NCBI GenBank assembly: GCA_031268615.1
Contig: JAIRWZ010000017.1
Location: 1 to 17,528 of the forward strand
Direction: 5' to 3'
From: Actinomycetes bacterium
GTDB lineage: Bacteria; Actinomycetota; Coriobacteriia; WRKU01; WQUG01
DNA: 17,528 nt
The number at the start of each line of letters is the position of its first letter. Position 1 is the first letter of the stretch. The position numbers were made by a program, and so were the translations under genes. The notes beneath the pieces are model-generated. The model had not been told where the DNA came from, ran no database searches, and worked only from the letters and a program-made list of their open reading frames with translations. Positions 7,425 through 13,775 of the stretch are shown piece after piece.

Positions 7425-8171
7425 CACGAAACATCACGCCGAAAGTTCTCTGTTCGTTTGCAGGTACTGATATCTATCGTGTTCGTTTCGTCTCTGGTAG
7501 TCGTCGCCATTGTTGCCGCGCTCGCGCTGGTCTGTTTGCCGCCGGTGTCGCTGGGGGCTGTCGCTGCCGTTCATCAGCGCCATACCCCCGTTCAGACCAG
7601 AGAACAGCGTAATCTAGCTGCCGCTACTCTGGGCTTTGTCACTGGTGTTTCAAAGGTAAGGCCGGGGGATGGTGGGGCTACTATTGGATTTGAGACCCTT
7701 GGCGTACAGCCCTACGATATCGACGAACTCTCTCATCTTCAAGACGTGCGCGTCACTATTACCACGGCCTGGACTATTGGTGTGGTTGCGTTGGCGCTGG
7801 CAGCGCTTACCGGTGTCTGGCAAGTTTACAGAAAACGCAGGACTGGCCCCCCGGTCAAAGCCGGGGGTAGGCTCGGTACTCACTCCGTATTGCGCTCTGT
7901 CAAAATCGCCGGTTGGGTATGCGTAGGCTTGCCGGTGGCTATCGCCGTCGCCCTGTTAGTGGCCTTCGACTGGTTTTTTCGCTTGTTTCATCTGGTCCTG
8001 TACCCTCAGGGCAACTGGCAATTCGCCTCCGATTCCGCGCTGATATATTCTTTCCCCGAACCGTATTGGTTGATGATGGGGCTGCTGTGGATGTTGTTTT
8101 TGATACTGGGGGGAGTCGTCATGCTGGTTGTTTCCGGCTATGGAAGGCGATGGGTGCGTCGGTCATGCTAA
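7386..8171 (+). CDS. DUF1461 / TIGR01906 family membrane protein (Lit-like)
   Basis: 261 residues from GTG 7386, which overlaps the upstream TGA by 4 bases (GTGA). The frame is open back to ATG 7290, but that would overlap the GGDEF gene by 100 bp. Four membrane helices are seen (about 22-49, 123-148, 172-196, 227-251). Family signatures are SHLQDVR between helices 1 and 2, FDWFFRLFHLVLYPQGNWQF after helix 3 (His at about 202) and LIYSFPEPYW. Members of this family include Lit, the lipoprotein intramolecular transacylase that moves an acyl chain in bacterial lipoproteins; assignment of that reaction here is by family only. A reverse-oriented copy of the dispersed repeat is inserted in frame in the loop between helices 2 and 3 (about 154-168), and the first nine residues are also repeat-derived. 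Confidence 0.78.
   Translation: MSASIPAPAVSGQHETSRRKFSVRLQVLISIVFVSSLVVVAIVAALALVCLPPVSLGAVAAVHQRHTPVQTREQRNLAAATLGFVTGVSKVRPGDGGATIGFETLGVQPYDIDELSHLQDVRVTITTAWTIGVVALALAALTGVWQVYRKRRTGPPVKAGGRLGTHSVLRSVKIAGWVCVGLPVAIAVALLVAFDWFFRLFHLVLYPQGNWQFASDSALIYSFPEPYWLMMGLLWMLFLILGGVVMLVVSGYGRRWVRRSC
7845..7886 (-). repeat. Dispersed repeat, copy 5, in frame inside the DUF1461 gene (antisense)
   Basis: Minus strand reads GGAGTGAGTACCGAGCC, then TACCCCCGG-CTTTGA-CCGGGGGG, a perfect 7-bp stem. The host gene reads it from the opposite strand and translates it as GPPVKAGGRLGTHSV, in the hydrophilic loop between predicted helices 2 and 3, with no stop codon and no frameshift. Confidence 0.8.
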
Positions 8172-8246
8172 AAAATCGAAAGAATGGCAGACTGTTTGCC
8201 ATGTGTTTTTGAAGGGTCGGTCCGCTGTTCGGTCCGGCGTGTCAAT

Positions 8247-8278
8247 TATGCAGGAGGTAGGGTATGCAGGAGGTAGGG
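8247..8278 (+). promoter_or_regulatory. Tandem 16-bp duplication giving two ribosome binding sites
   Basis: TATGCAGGAGGTAGGG occurs twice head to tail (8247-8262 and 8263-8278) just before the DUF5679 gene. Each copy contains AGGAGG. The first serves ATG 8264 with a 6-base spacer; the second serves ATG 8282 with a similar purine-rich spacer. Both ATGs are in the same frame, so proteins of 55 or 49 residues could be made. The 110 bp between the DUF1461 stop and this gene hold nothing else I recognise apart from two CGGTCCG words. Confidence 0.7.
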
Positions 8279-8281
8279 GAA

Positions 8282-8431
8282 ATGGCTGAGGCTTACTGTG
8301 TGAAGTGTAAGGCAAAAAGGGAAATTGTTGACGCGCGTGAAGAGATGACAAAAAATGGTCACCCTCTGTTGAGGGGCAAGTGTTCTGTTTGCGGTGCGAC
8401 GGTATGCAAAATCACGTCGGCAAAAAAATGA
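8282..8431 (+). CDS. Small zinc-ribbon protein, DUF5679 family
   Basis: 49 residues: begins MAEAYCVKCKAKREI, with CxxC at 6-9 and a second pair CSVCG (34-37), plus Cys42. The spacing and the sequence around NGHPLLRGKCSVCG match DUF5679, a family of small bacterial proteins of unknown function. The Cys pairs suggest one bound zinc. ATG 8282 gives the family-like N-terminus; ATG 8264 in the same frame would add MQEVGE. The TGA overlaps the ATG of the aldose epimerase gene by four bases (ATGA), so the two are probably translated together, although no functional link is known. The role is unknown; protein or nucleic-acid binding is possible. Confidence 0.85.
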   Translation: MAEAYCVKCKAKREIVDAREEMTKNGHPLLRGKCSVCGATVCKITSAKK

Positions 8432-9501
8432 ACGCCACAGATACCCGGATATTTGGGACTCTGTCGGATGGCCGCGCGGTCAGGCTCTGGACGCTTGGCG
8501 GACCCGAAGGGCCCGGAGGGTTGCGGCTGGAAGTTTTGGCCTACGGAGCGCGTATCCACCGTCTGTTTGTGCCCGACGCTCTGGGCGAGCCGGAAGACGT
8601 GGTGTTGGGACGGATGGATGTGGCAGGATACGCGGGCGCTGATTATCAGGGCGCCTTCATTGGGCGCTGTGCCAATCGTTTAAGCAACGCGGCGCTGCCT
8701 TTGCCCGGTGGTGTGGTTCAGCTGGACCGTAACGTTGGGCGGCACAATCTGAACGGCGGTGAGCAAGGCTTTCATACCCGCCTGTTTGACGTCGTGGCCT
8801 TTGAAGAAGGGCCGGAGGAACCATCTCTGACCCTGGCCTATGTGTCCGCGGATAGCGAAAGCAAGTTTCCCGGCACTCTGCGCGCGACGGTGACCTATCG
8901 GTTGAAGTTGCCCGGAACCCTGGAAGTCGTCTACACTGCCCTCTGCGATGAACCCTGCGTGTTCAATCCGACGAATCATAGCTTGTTTGATTTGTCGGGT
9001 TCAGGGGGAGATAAGGACATACGGGCGACAGAGCTGACGATTGCCGCCTCGCGCTTGACAGTCTGTGACGATGACTTGCTGCCTACGGGCGATTTGGCAG
9101 AAGTAGACGCGGGTACGGGCGCCTTTGATTTTCGTGAAGCCAAGGCGATTGGACGCGACCTTGCCGCTGACGAACATATGCTGGCCGTTTGTGGTGGCTA
9201 CGACCAGAACTACTGTATAGACGGCGAGGGTTTTCGTTTTCATGCGCGCGCGACTGACGATGGCAGTGGACGCATGATGGAAGTCTGGTCGGACATGCCC
9301 GGTCTGCAGTTGGATACTTGCAATCGCGGCGACACCACACGAGTGGGAAAGCGGGGAGTCCACTACGGGCCACACGCTGCCTTTTGCTTGGAGCCGCAGT
9401 TTTGGCCGGATGCGCCTAATCACCCTGACTTTCCGCAGTGTACCTTAACTGCGGGTCGCGAATGGACGAGCAGGACAGAATATCGTTTTGGCTCCCGGTG
9501 A
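8428..9501 (+). CDS. galM: Aldose 1-epimerase (mutarotase)
   Basis: Interconverts alpha and beta anomers of aldoses such as galactose or glucose in the cytoplasm, feeding sugar catabolism. 357 residues from ATG 8428, which overlaps the DUF5679 stop; the frame is open to 8380, but the upstream part is read as DUF5679 in another frame. Family motifs in order: GRCANRLSNA (from 79), NLNGGEQGFH, NPTNHSLFDLSG with the catalytic-base or acid His at 184, GGYDQNY with Asp 259, and FCLEPQFWPDAPN with the catalytic Glu at 322. Length is normal for the family. Usual HNLHGG is NLNGG here, a mild substitution. No other galactose-pathway genes are nearby, so the natural sugar is not determined. The gene ends 5 bp from a convergent gene. 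Confidence 0.92.
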   Translation: MNATDTRIFGTLSDGRAVRLWTLGGPEGPGGLRLEVLAYGARIHRLFVPDALGEPEDVVLGRMDVAGYAGADYQGAFIGRCANRLSNAALPLPGGVVQLDRNVGRHNLNGGEQGFHTRLFDVVAFEEGPEEPSLTLAYVSADSESKFPGTLRATVTYRLKLPGTLEVVYTALCDEPCVFNPTNHSLFDLSGSGGDKDIRATELTIAASRLTVCDDDLLPTGDLAEVDAGTGAFDFREAKAIGRDLAADEHMLAVCGGYDQNYCIDGEGFRFHARATDDGSGRMMEVWSDMPGLQLDTCNRGDTTRVGKRGVHYGPHAAFCLEPQFWPDAPNHPDFPQCTLTAGREWTSRTEYRFGSR

Positions 9502-9506
9502 GTCAG

Positions 9507-10070
9507 TCAGTTTATAGCGGCGACAGCTTTATTTTTCAGCAGCCAAGCGCCGTCGCCGTCGCCGGATTTTACAAATGTCCAGATACTGGTGAACGTCCCA
9601 TAAGACGCCGTCTCTTGGTCGGCGGCGATGTCTAGCTCATTGCCGTTTTCGGACTCGTTGGTGATTTTATAGCCGGTAATGCCATAGCCTTCCAGCTGTT
9701 TTTGTAAATCAGCAGCAGAGGTTACCTGCTGTTTGGTTGCTGGCAAATGCTGTTGTGCTGTTTCCCAATCCTCCACGTCGCAGGCCTTGTAGTAATTTTC
9801 AACCCATTGCCGGGGGGTCTGGTCAGCCGGAACGCGCACGGCAGTGGCTTCGTCGAAGGGGATTTCCTGACCATCGGCTCCGATGGCAGAGCCGTCGCTG
9901 CCCATGCTGCCGATAGACGATGTTTGACCTTGCTGCGAAGTATCACTGGTGGCGGTGGTCTGTTCAACCCCGGTTTCTGTCGGTGTGGTTTGCATAATAA
10001 CGATAATAACTGCCGCCAGCAGCATTGCGATGACAATCAGGCCGACCACCATTTGACGCTGTTTACTCAT
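9507..10070 (-). CDS. Membrane-anchored protein with possible NTF2-like extracytoplasmic domain
   Basis: 187 residues from ATG 10070. A single N-terminal hydrophobic helix (7-26) follows a short positive stretch (MSKQRQ), so the rest is probably outside the membrane. Residues about 29-75 form a Thr/Ser/Gln/Gly-rich linker. The C-terminal part (about 81-187) begins PADQTPRQWVENYYKACDVEDWETAQQHLP and ends with FTSIWTFVKSGDGDGAWLLKNKA, the pattern of NTF2-like/SnoaL-like or DUF4878-type domains; this is a fold guess, not a function. The ribosome binding site GAGGAG lies in a copy of the dispersed repeat, 11 bases before the ATG; GTG 10082 in the same frame is an alternative start. The frame stays open to 10298, but through a repeat-rich, unlikely leader. 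Confidence 0.7.
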   Translation of the reverse strand: MSKQRQMVVGLIVIAMLLAAVIIVIMQTTPTETGVEQTTATSDTSQQGQTSSIGSMGSDGSAIGADGQEIPFDEATAVRVPADQTPRQWVENYYKACDVEDWETAQQHLPATKQQVTSAADLQKQLEGYGITGYKITNESENGNELDIAADQETASYGTFTSIWTFVKSGDGDGAWLLKNKAVAAIN

Positions 10071-10085
10071 GGACGCGCTCACTCC
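10069..10085 (-). repeat. Dispersed repeat head, copy 6, forming the translation start of the NTF2-like gene
   Basis: Minus strand reads GGAGTGAGCGCGTCCAT plus G, so its last two bases are the first two of the start codon and its GGAG is the only visible Shine-Dalgarno. It translates upstream as GVSAS, the same peptide as in the pafC-like protein and the DUF1461 protein. Confidence 0.75.
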
Positions 10086-10174
10086 TCTGCTCAACATACT
10101 AAAGAATCGAAACCCTATCGGGCGGGCAAAGCTACCGGGAAAATCTTGCGGTTGCGGCCTGGGCCGTTGTGCTG

Positions 10175-10271
10175 AATCGGGGGACAGATAGCTCGGTGCA
10201 AGCGCACCGGTCCTGCCCCCCGATTTTCGGCGGTCGCAATCCGCTGTACTGTGCGACCGCCTTATGTCCCC
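10175..10271. repeat. Complex inverted-repeat region between the NTF2-like gene and sdaAB
   Basis: Stem A pairs AATCGGGGG (10175-10183) with CCCCCGATT (10217-10225) and encloses CGGTGC-AAGC-GCACCG (10194-10209). Stem B pairs GGCGGTCGCA (10229-10238) with TGCGACCGCC (10252-10261), a perfect 10-bp stem with a 13-base loop. A third pairing, GGGGACA (10180-10186) with TGTCCCC (10265-10271), would enclose the other stems but cannot form together with stem A. The rest of the intergenic region from 10071 to 10296 holds repeat copy 6 and a promoter candidate. It could be a repeat element, terminator or leader structure for either gene. Confidence 0.6.
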
Positions 10272-10297
10272 TGATAAATAATTGTACACTAGTAGCA
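10262..10297 (+). promoter_or_regulatory. Candidate promoter for a leaderless sdaAB transcript
   Basis: TACACT (10285-10290) has a -10-like sequence and lies 17 bp after a weak -35 candidate TTATGT (10262-10267). A start point 7 bases after the box is A10297, the first base of the sdaAB ATG. No Shine-Dalgarno precedes that ATG, which is expected for a leaderless mRNA. Confidence 0.35.
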
Positions 10298-10977
10298 TGA
10301 CATTAGCACGGTCAATTTTCGAAATTATTGGTCCGGTTATGGTGGGACCGTCATCCAGCCATACTGCTGGAGCGGTGCGGCTGGCGGCTTTGGCGCGCGC
10401 GATATTTGGGCGTCAGCCGGATGTGGCGACGGTGAAGCTGCACGGCTCCTTTGCGGCTACGGGCGACGGACACGGCACGAAGCTGGCTCTGACCGCCGGT
10501 TTGCTGGGCTTGACCTGCGACGACGCGCGCATTCCGGACGCCTTTGAACTGGCGAAGTCGGCGGGGCTGCGCGTCCTGTTCGAAGAAATCACGCTGGATG
10601 GCGCTCACCCCAACACGGCCGTTTTTGTGCTGGAGGATATCGGCACTGGCGCGGTCATGACGATGGAAGGCTATTCGCCGGGTGGCGGAGCGGTGCGCAT
10701 ATGCGAACTGGACGGTTATGAGGTTGACATCGACGGGGAACTGCCCTTGCTGGTGGTCGCGCATGTTGACCGTCAGGGCGTCATTCACGCCGTCAGCGAA
10801 GTGCTGACCGACGCCGGGGTCAACATCGCCGCCATGAAGGTGTCGCGCGAACACCGCGGCGCCAAAGCGCTGATGCTAATCAGCTGCGACGTAATGCCCG
10901 CGCCTGGGACGGTGGCGCGCATTGCGCAGCTGCCCCACATCCGCGCTGCCCGTGCCGTGCCCGCGCTGTCAAATTAA
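10297..10977 (+). CDS. sdaAB: L-serine dehydratase, iron-sulfur type, beta subunit
   Basis: Beta subunit of the two-chain [4Fe-4S] L-serine dehydratase that turns L-serine into pyruvate and ammonia in the cytoplasm. 226 residues, normal for the separate beta chain. Signatures: GPVMVGPSSSHTAGAVRLA (12-30), LHGSFAATGDGHGT (48-61), GYSPGGGAVRI (125-135), and an ACT domain from about 149 to the end (LPLLVVAHVDRQGVIHAV). The start chosen is ATG 10297; a frame extension to TTG 10282 overlaps the promoter candidate. There is no Shine-Dalgarno. The alpha subunit gene (sdaAA), which carries the cluster cysteines and usually follows directly, is not present in the window, where the convergent ABC operon comes next. 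Confidence 0.92.
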   Translation: MTLARSIFEIIGPVMVGPSSSHTAGAVRLAALARAIFGRQPDVATVKLHGSFAATGDGHGTKLALTAGLLGLTCDDARIPDAFELAKSAGLRVLFEEITLDGAHPNTAVFVLEDIGTGAVMTMEGYSPGGGAVRICELDGYEVDIDGELPLLVVAHVDRQGVIHAVSEVLTDAGVNIAAMKVSREHRGAKALMLISCDVMPAPGTVARIAQLPHIRAARAVPALSN

Positions 10978-10985
10978 AGCCCGCT

Positions 10986-11039
10986 AAGTGAGTACGTCCA
11001 TACCTGCCCCCGGCTTTGACCGGGGGTCCATACCTGCCC
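10986..11039 (+). repeat. Dispersed repeat, copy 7, most complete copy
   Basis: Starts AAGTGAGTACGTCCATACC, then a perfect stem CCCCCGG (11007-11013) / CCGGGGG (11020-11026) with loop CTTTGA. TCCATACCTGCCC occurs on both sides of the hairpin (10998-11010 and 11028-11040). It sits between the convergent sdaAB and ABC ATPase genes. A short hairpin ACAGT-GCG-ACTGT follows near 11044. If translated in frame it would read VSTSIPAPGFDRGSIPA. Confidence 0.85.
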
Positions 11040-11089
11040 GAACAGTGCGACTGTCGGTAAAGATAGTGTATGGATGCGGATTATTCGCG

Positions 11090-11908
11090 TTACGAGACCC
11101 AGTCCAACACGCGGGAAAGGAATCGTTTGGTGCCCTCATAGACGGGGGTCTCAAAGACCTGTTGTGGCGGGCCAGCCTCGGCAATGCGACCGGATTCCAG
11201 ATAAACGACCGTGTCGGCAATGTGGCGCGCAAAGGTCATTTCATGGGTGGCCATCACGATGGTTGTTCCTTCCCGTTTCAGTTCCGCCACTAAATCCAGC
11301 ACTTCACCGACCAACTGGGGGTCTAAGGCGCTGGTGATTTCGTCTAGCAGCAGCAGTTTCGGATTGGTGACCAGTGCGCGAGCGATGGCGACCCGTTGAG
11401 CCTGGCCGCCGGACAGCTGGTCCGGGAAGCAGTCAGCCTTATCGTCTATGCCAATGCGCCGCAGCATGACACGGCCTTTGTCTTCGGCAGTATTACGGTC
11501 GATATGCAAGACTTTACGTGAGGCTAAAGTGACATTATCCAACACCGACATATGGGGAAACAGGTTGTAGTGTTGAAAGACTACGCCAATGCGGGCACGC
11601 ACCTTATCGGCGTCTATTCGCGGGTCAGAGATATCGTCTCCGTCCAAAAAAATCTGGCCGTCGTCAATTTGTTCCAGCAAGTTAATGCTGCGCATTAAGG
11701 TGGACTTTCCACTGCCCGAAGCGCCGATGAGACACACGACTTCGTGCAGGGAAACGTCCAAATCAATGCCACGCAGCACCACATTGTCCCCAAAGGCTTT
11801 GTGGATATTGCGCAGAGAGAGGACGGGTATGGACCCCCGGTCAAAGCCAGGGGCAGGCTCAGCACTTACTTCTCCTGTTTTTTGTACTTCCTGTGCAGCG
11901 TTCAACAT
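11090..11908 (-). CDS. Polar amino acid ABC transporter, ATP-binding protein
   Basis: Cytoplasmic ATPase that powers the importer encoded by the two genes before it. 272 residues from ATG 11908, directly after the permease TAA (TAAATG), with GGGGTGGTG as ribosome binding site. Walker A GASGSGKST (62-70), Q-loop Gln112, signature LSGGQAQR (165-172), Walker B LLLLDE (185-190) and H-loop His222 are all intact. It belongs to the GlnQ/HisP-like group. The typical start of such proteins (LSLRNIHKAFGDNVVLRGIDL) begins only at residue 30. The preceding residues 12-29 are encoded by a reverse-strand copy of the dispersed repeat, read in frame, and there is no alternative start codon between the repeat and the domain. 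Glutamate, glutamine, arginine or cystine cannot be separated by sequence alone. Confidence 0.93.
   Translation of the reverse strand: MLNAAQEVQKTGEVSAEPAPGFDRGSIPVLSLRNIHKAFGDNVVLRGIDLDVSLHEVVCLIGASGSGKSTLMRSINLLEQIDDGQIFLDGDDISDPRIDADKVRARIGVVFQHYNLFPHMSVLDNVTLASRKVLHIDRNTAEDKGRVMLRRIGIDDKADCFPDQLSGGQAQRVAIARALVTNPKLLLLDEITSALDPQLVGEVLDLVAELKREGTTIVMATHEMTFARHIADTVVYLESGRIAEAGPPQQVFETPVYEGTKRFLSRVLDWVS
11825..11872 (-). repeat. Dispersed repeat, copy 8, coding for the N-terminus of the ABC ATPase
   Basis: Minus strand begins GAAGTAAGTGCTGAGCCTGC, followed by CCCCTGG-CTTTGA-CCGGGGG and TCCATACCC. The one stem difference makes a G-U wobble in RNA. It is translated as EVSAEPAPGFDRGSIP, very near the peptide predicted from the full copy at 10986. 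Confidence 0.85.
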
Positions 11909-12775
11909 TTACACCACCCCTGCGGATTCTTCACGCTGGCGGCGGCGGCGCGCATAGGCGTCCGTCAGCCAGATGAATGGCCAGGACAGCGCTACGAACA
12001 GCAGCGCGGCCACCACGTATGAGGTAAAGTTGAAGGAATGCGCCGTCTCGATTTGCGCGGCGCGTACCGCGTCAACCACGCCCAGCACCGATACCAGGCC
12101 GACGTCTTTTTGCATGGAAACAAAGTCGTTCATCAGCGGTGGGATAACCCGGCGGATAGCCTGAGGCAAGATAACCAAGCGCAGGGTTTGGTTGTAGGAG
12201 AGCCCCAGTGACCGGGCGGCTGCCCGTTGCGAAGGATGCACGGATTGGATACCGGCACGCAGGACTTCGGCGACATAGGCGGAATAGGCCATGGTGATGA
12301 CAATCGTGCCCAGCAGTATCTCGCTAATGCGACCTTTGGTCAGACCCAGCCCCGGTACGCCAAAACCTACAATGAACAGCAGCACCATAATGGGTACGCC
12401 GCGCATAAAGTCAGTATAGACGGCAGCCAGCGCGCGCAGAGGGAACAATACGGCGCTGCGGGTTGTGCGTATCGCGGCTATGAGTGTCCCCAGTATTGCT
12501 ACGCCGACGGTGGCAAAGGCTAGGATTTTTACGTTGTTGGCGATGCCGCGCAGTACCGGCAGAAAAGACAGGCCAAAATAGTGGCTACTAAAAAAGGTTT
12601 GGCGGACGCGTTCCCAGCCTGGCGAGCGCGACAGTACCAACGCGACCAGCCCGGCGAACACTAAGGTGGACGCCAGGCTGACTAGCACCGAACCTTGGGT
12701 TTGGCGCCGCCGATAGCGACGCCGCTCCCGTTCGATGTTACTTAATTGTGTTTCGTCACTGAAGGACGACGGCAT
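11909..12775 (-). CDS. Polar amino acid ABC transporter, permease
   Basis: Inner-membrane channel subunit of the HisM/GlnP type. 288 residues from ATG 12775, which overlaps the binding-protein stop by 20 bp; a longer frame to 12838 would run further into that gene. After a charged N-terminus (NIERERRRYRRRQ) there are about six hydrophobic segments. The EAA loop that contacts the ATPase is clear at about 185-207 (AAARSLGLSYNQTLRLVILPQ), followed by VIPPLMNDF. FMRGVPIMVLL is typical of the amino-acid group. A single permease gene suggests a homodimer. The stop TAA is immediately followed by the ATPase ATG, so the three genes form one transcription and translation unit. Confidence 0.93.
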   Translation of the reverse strand: MPSSFSDETQLSNIERERRRYRRRQTQGSVLVSLASTLVFAGLVALVLSRSPGWERVRQTFFSSHYFGLSFLPVLRGIANNVKILAFATVGVAILGTLIAAIRTTRSAVLFPLRALAAVYTDFMRGVPIMVLLFIVGFGVPGLGLTKGRISEILLGTIVITMAYSAYVAEVLRAGIQSVHPSQRAAARSLGLSYNQTLRLVILPQAIRRVIPPLMNDFVSMQKDVGLVSVLGVVDAVRAAQIETAHSFNFTSYVVAALLFVALSWPFIWLTDAYARRRRQREESAGVV

Positions 12776-13637
12776 CGGCGTTACTGACCAGCCATTGCTC
12801 AGACAGCGAGGACAGTGTTCCGTCAGCGCGCAGCTCATCGACTGCGGCAGACACGGCTGTCGTCAGCACGCTGTCTTTCGGCAGCAGAACTGCCAGCTCG
12901 TCGCCACCCTCACTGCCGGCAATCTCGCCGACCAGTTTGCCGTTGTCAATTTGGGCGCTAATGACGTAGTGAGCCGTCGGGATATCGACGACAATCGCGT
13001 CAATCTGTCCGACCGACAGCGCCTGCACGGAGGTGTCCACGTCGTTAAATACCGCTACGGCGTCGTTACCGAACTTTTCCTGCGCAATTTCCAGACTGGA
13101 GGACCCGGAGGCCGCACCTACCTTGGCGCCAGCCAAATCAGCCAGCGACTTTGCATTTGCAAACGCGCTGTCAGTGGTGGTCACGACAGCCTGGGACGTG
13201 ACGTAATAGGGCGACGAAAAATCGACAGCCTGACGTCGCTCTTCGGTTGCGCTGTACTGCTGAATGTTAAAGTCAAAGTCTTTCGGGCCCGGCGCGATGG
13301 CTGCTTCGAAATCAGTCCGCACCCAAACGACGTCCTCTTTCGCAAAGCCCAATTTGTCCGCGATTGCATAGGCTACCGCGGCTTCAAAGCCCGCGCCGCT
13401 TTCGGGTTTGTCGTCCTCAACCCAGGGCGGATAGGCGGGCTGGCCGGTTGCAATGGTCAGCTTGCCGGGGGTCAACGTGTCGTTTTTGATGTCAGGAACT
13501 GTGCTGTCGGATGTTTCAGGTGTATCGGTCGGTGTGGGCGCGGGCTCATTTTTCGCGCAGCCACCAACCATCACAGCCCCGACCAACACCAGCGCCAACA
13601 CCAGCGCCAAAGGCACCCACTTTCTCAAATTCCTCAT
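12756..13637 (-). CDS. Polar amino acid ABC transporter, substrate-binding lipoprotein
   Basis: Extracellular lipid-anchored receptor that delivers a polar amino acid to the permease. 293 residues from ATG 13637 with GAGGAGAG about 8 bases upstream; the frame is open to 13679, but the added residues precede the signal peptide. Signal: MRNLRKW, hydrophobic core, then VGGC with the lipidated Cys at 27. A Pro/Thr/Asp-rich linker (28-55) leads into a family 3 solute-binding domain: ATGQPAYPPW, GAGFEAAVAYAIADKLG, FDFNIQQYSATEERRQAVDFSSPYY and DAIVVDIPTAHYV. Family members bind glutamate, glutamine, arginine, histidine or cystine; the ligand here is not determined. First gene of the operon. Confidence 0.92.
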   Translation of the reverse strand: MRNLRKWVPLALVLALVLVGAVMVGGCAKNEPAPTPTDTPETSDSTVPDIKNDTLTPGKLTIATGQPAYPPWVEDDKPESGAGFEAAVAYAIADKLGFAKEDVVWVRTDFEAAIAPGPKDFDFNIQQYSATEERRQAVDFSSPYYVTSQAVVTTTDSAFANAKSLADLAGAKVGAASGSSSLEIAQEKFGNDAVAVFNDVDTSVQALSVGQIDAIVVDIPTAHYVISAQIDNGKLVGEIAGSEGGDELAVLLPKDSVLTTAVSAAVDELRADGTLSSLSEQWLVSNADAVVLQ

Positions 13638-13717
13638 AAGTTCTACTCTCCTCACTTCCATCGCGTGACCCGCAGACACGTATCTCTGTCGGCCACCAGC
13701 AATCCCTGTCGCAGCTT

Positions 13718-13746
13718 AGTATACCCGAATAACCGGGTAGAGTTCA
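13718..13746 (-). promoter_or_regulatory. Candidate promoter and operator of the ABC operon
   Basis: On the minus strand TATACT (13723-13718) is a good -10 box, 17 bp from the -35 candidate TGAACT (13746-13741), which is weak. Between them lies an inverted repeat TACCCG (13722-13727), 6 bases, CGGGTA (13734-13739), which overlaps the -10 by two bases. A repressor bound there would cover the promoter. Confidence 0.4.
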
Positions 13747-13775
13747 CGGGAAAAGGATTTCCTGGTCTTCCTTTC

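Noticed and set aside
10071..10298. Extension of the NTF2-like protein upstream to 10298
   Set aside because: The frame crosses the inverted-repeat region and encodes an Arg/Pro-rich stretch before the membrane anchor; the chosen ATG has a ribosome site.
10986..11039. Repeat copies as a CRISPR array
   Set aside because: Copies are kilobases apart, on both strands, and not separated by regular spacers.
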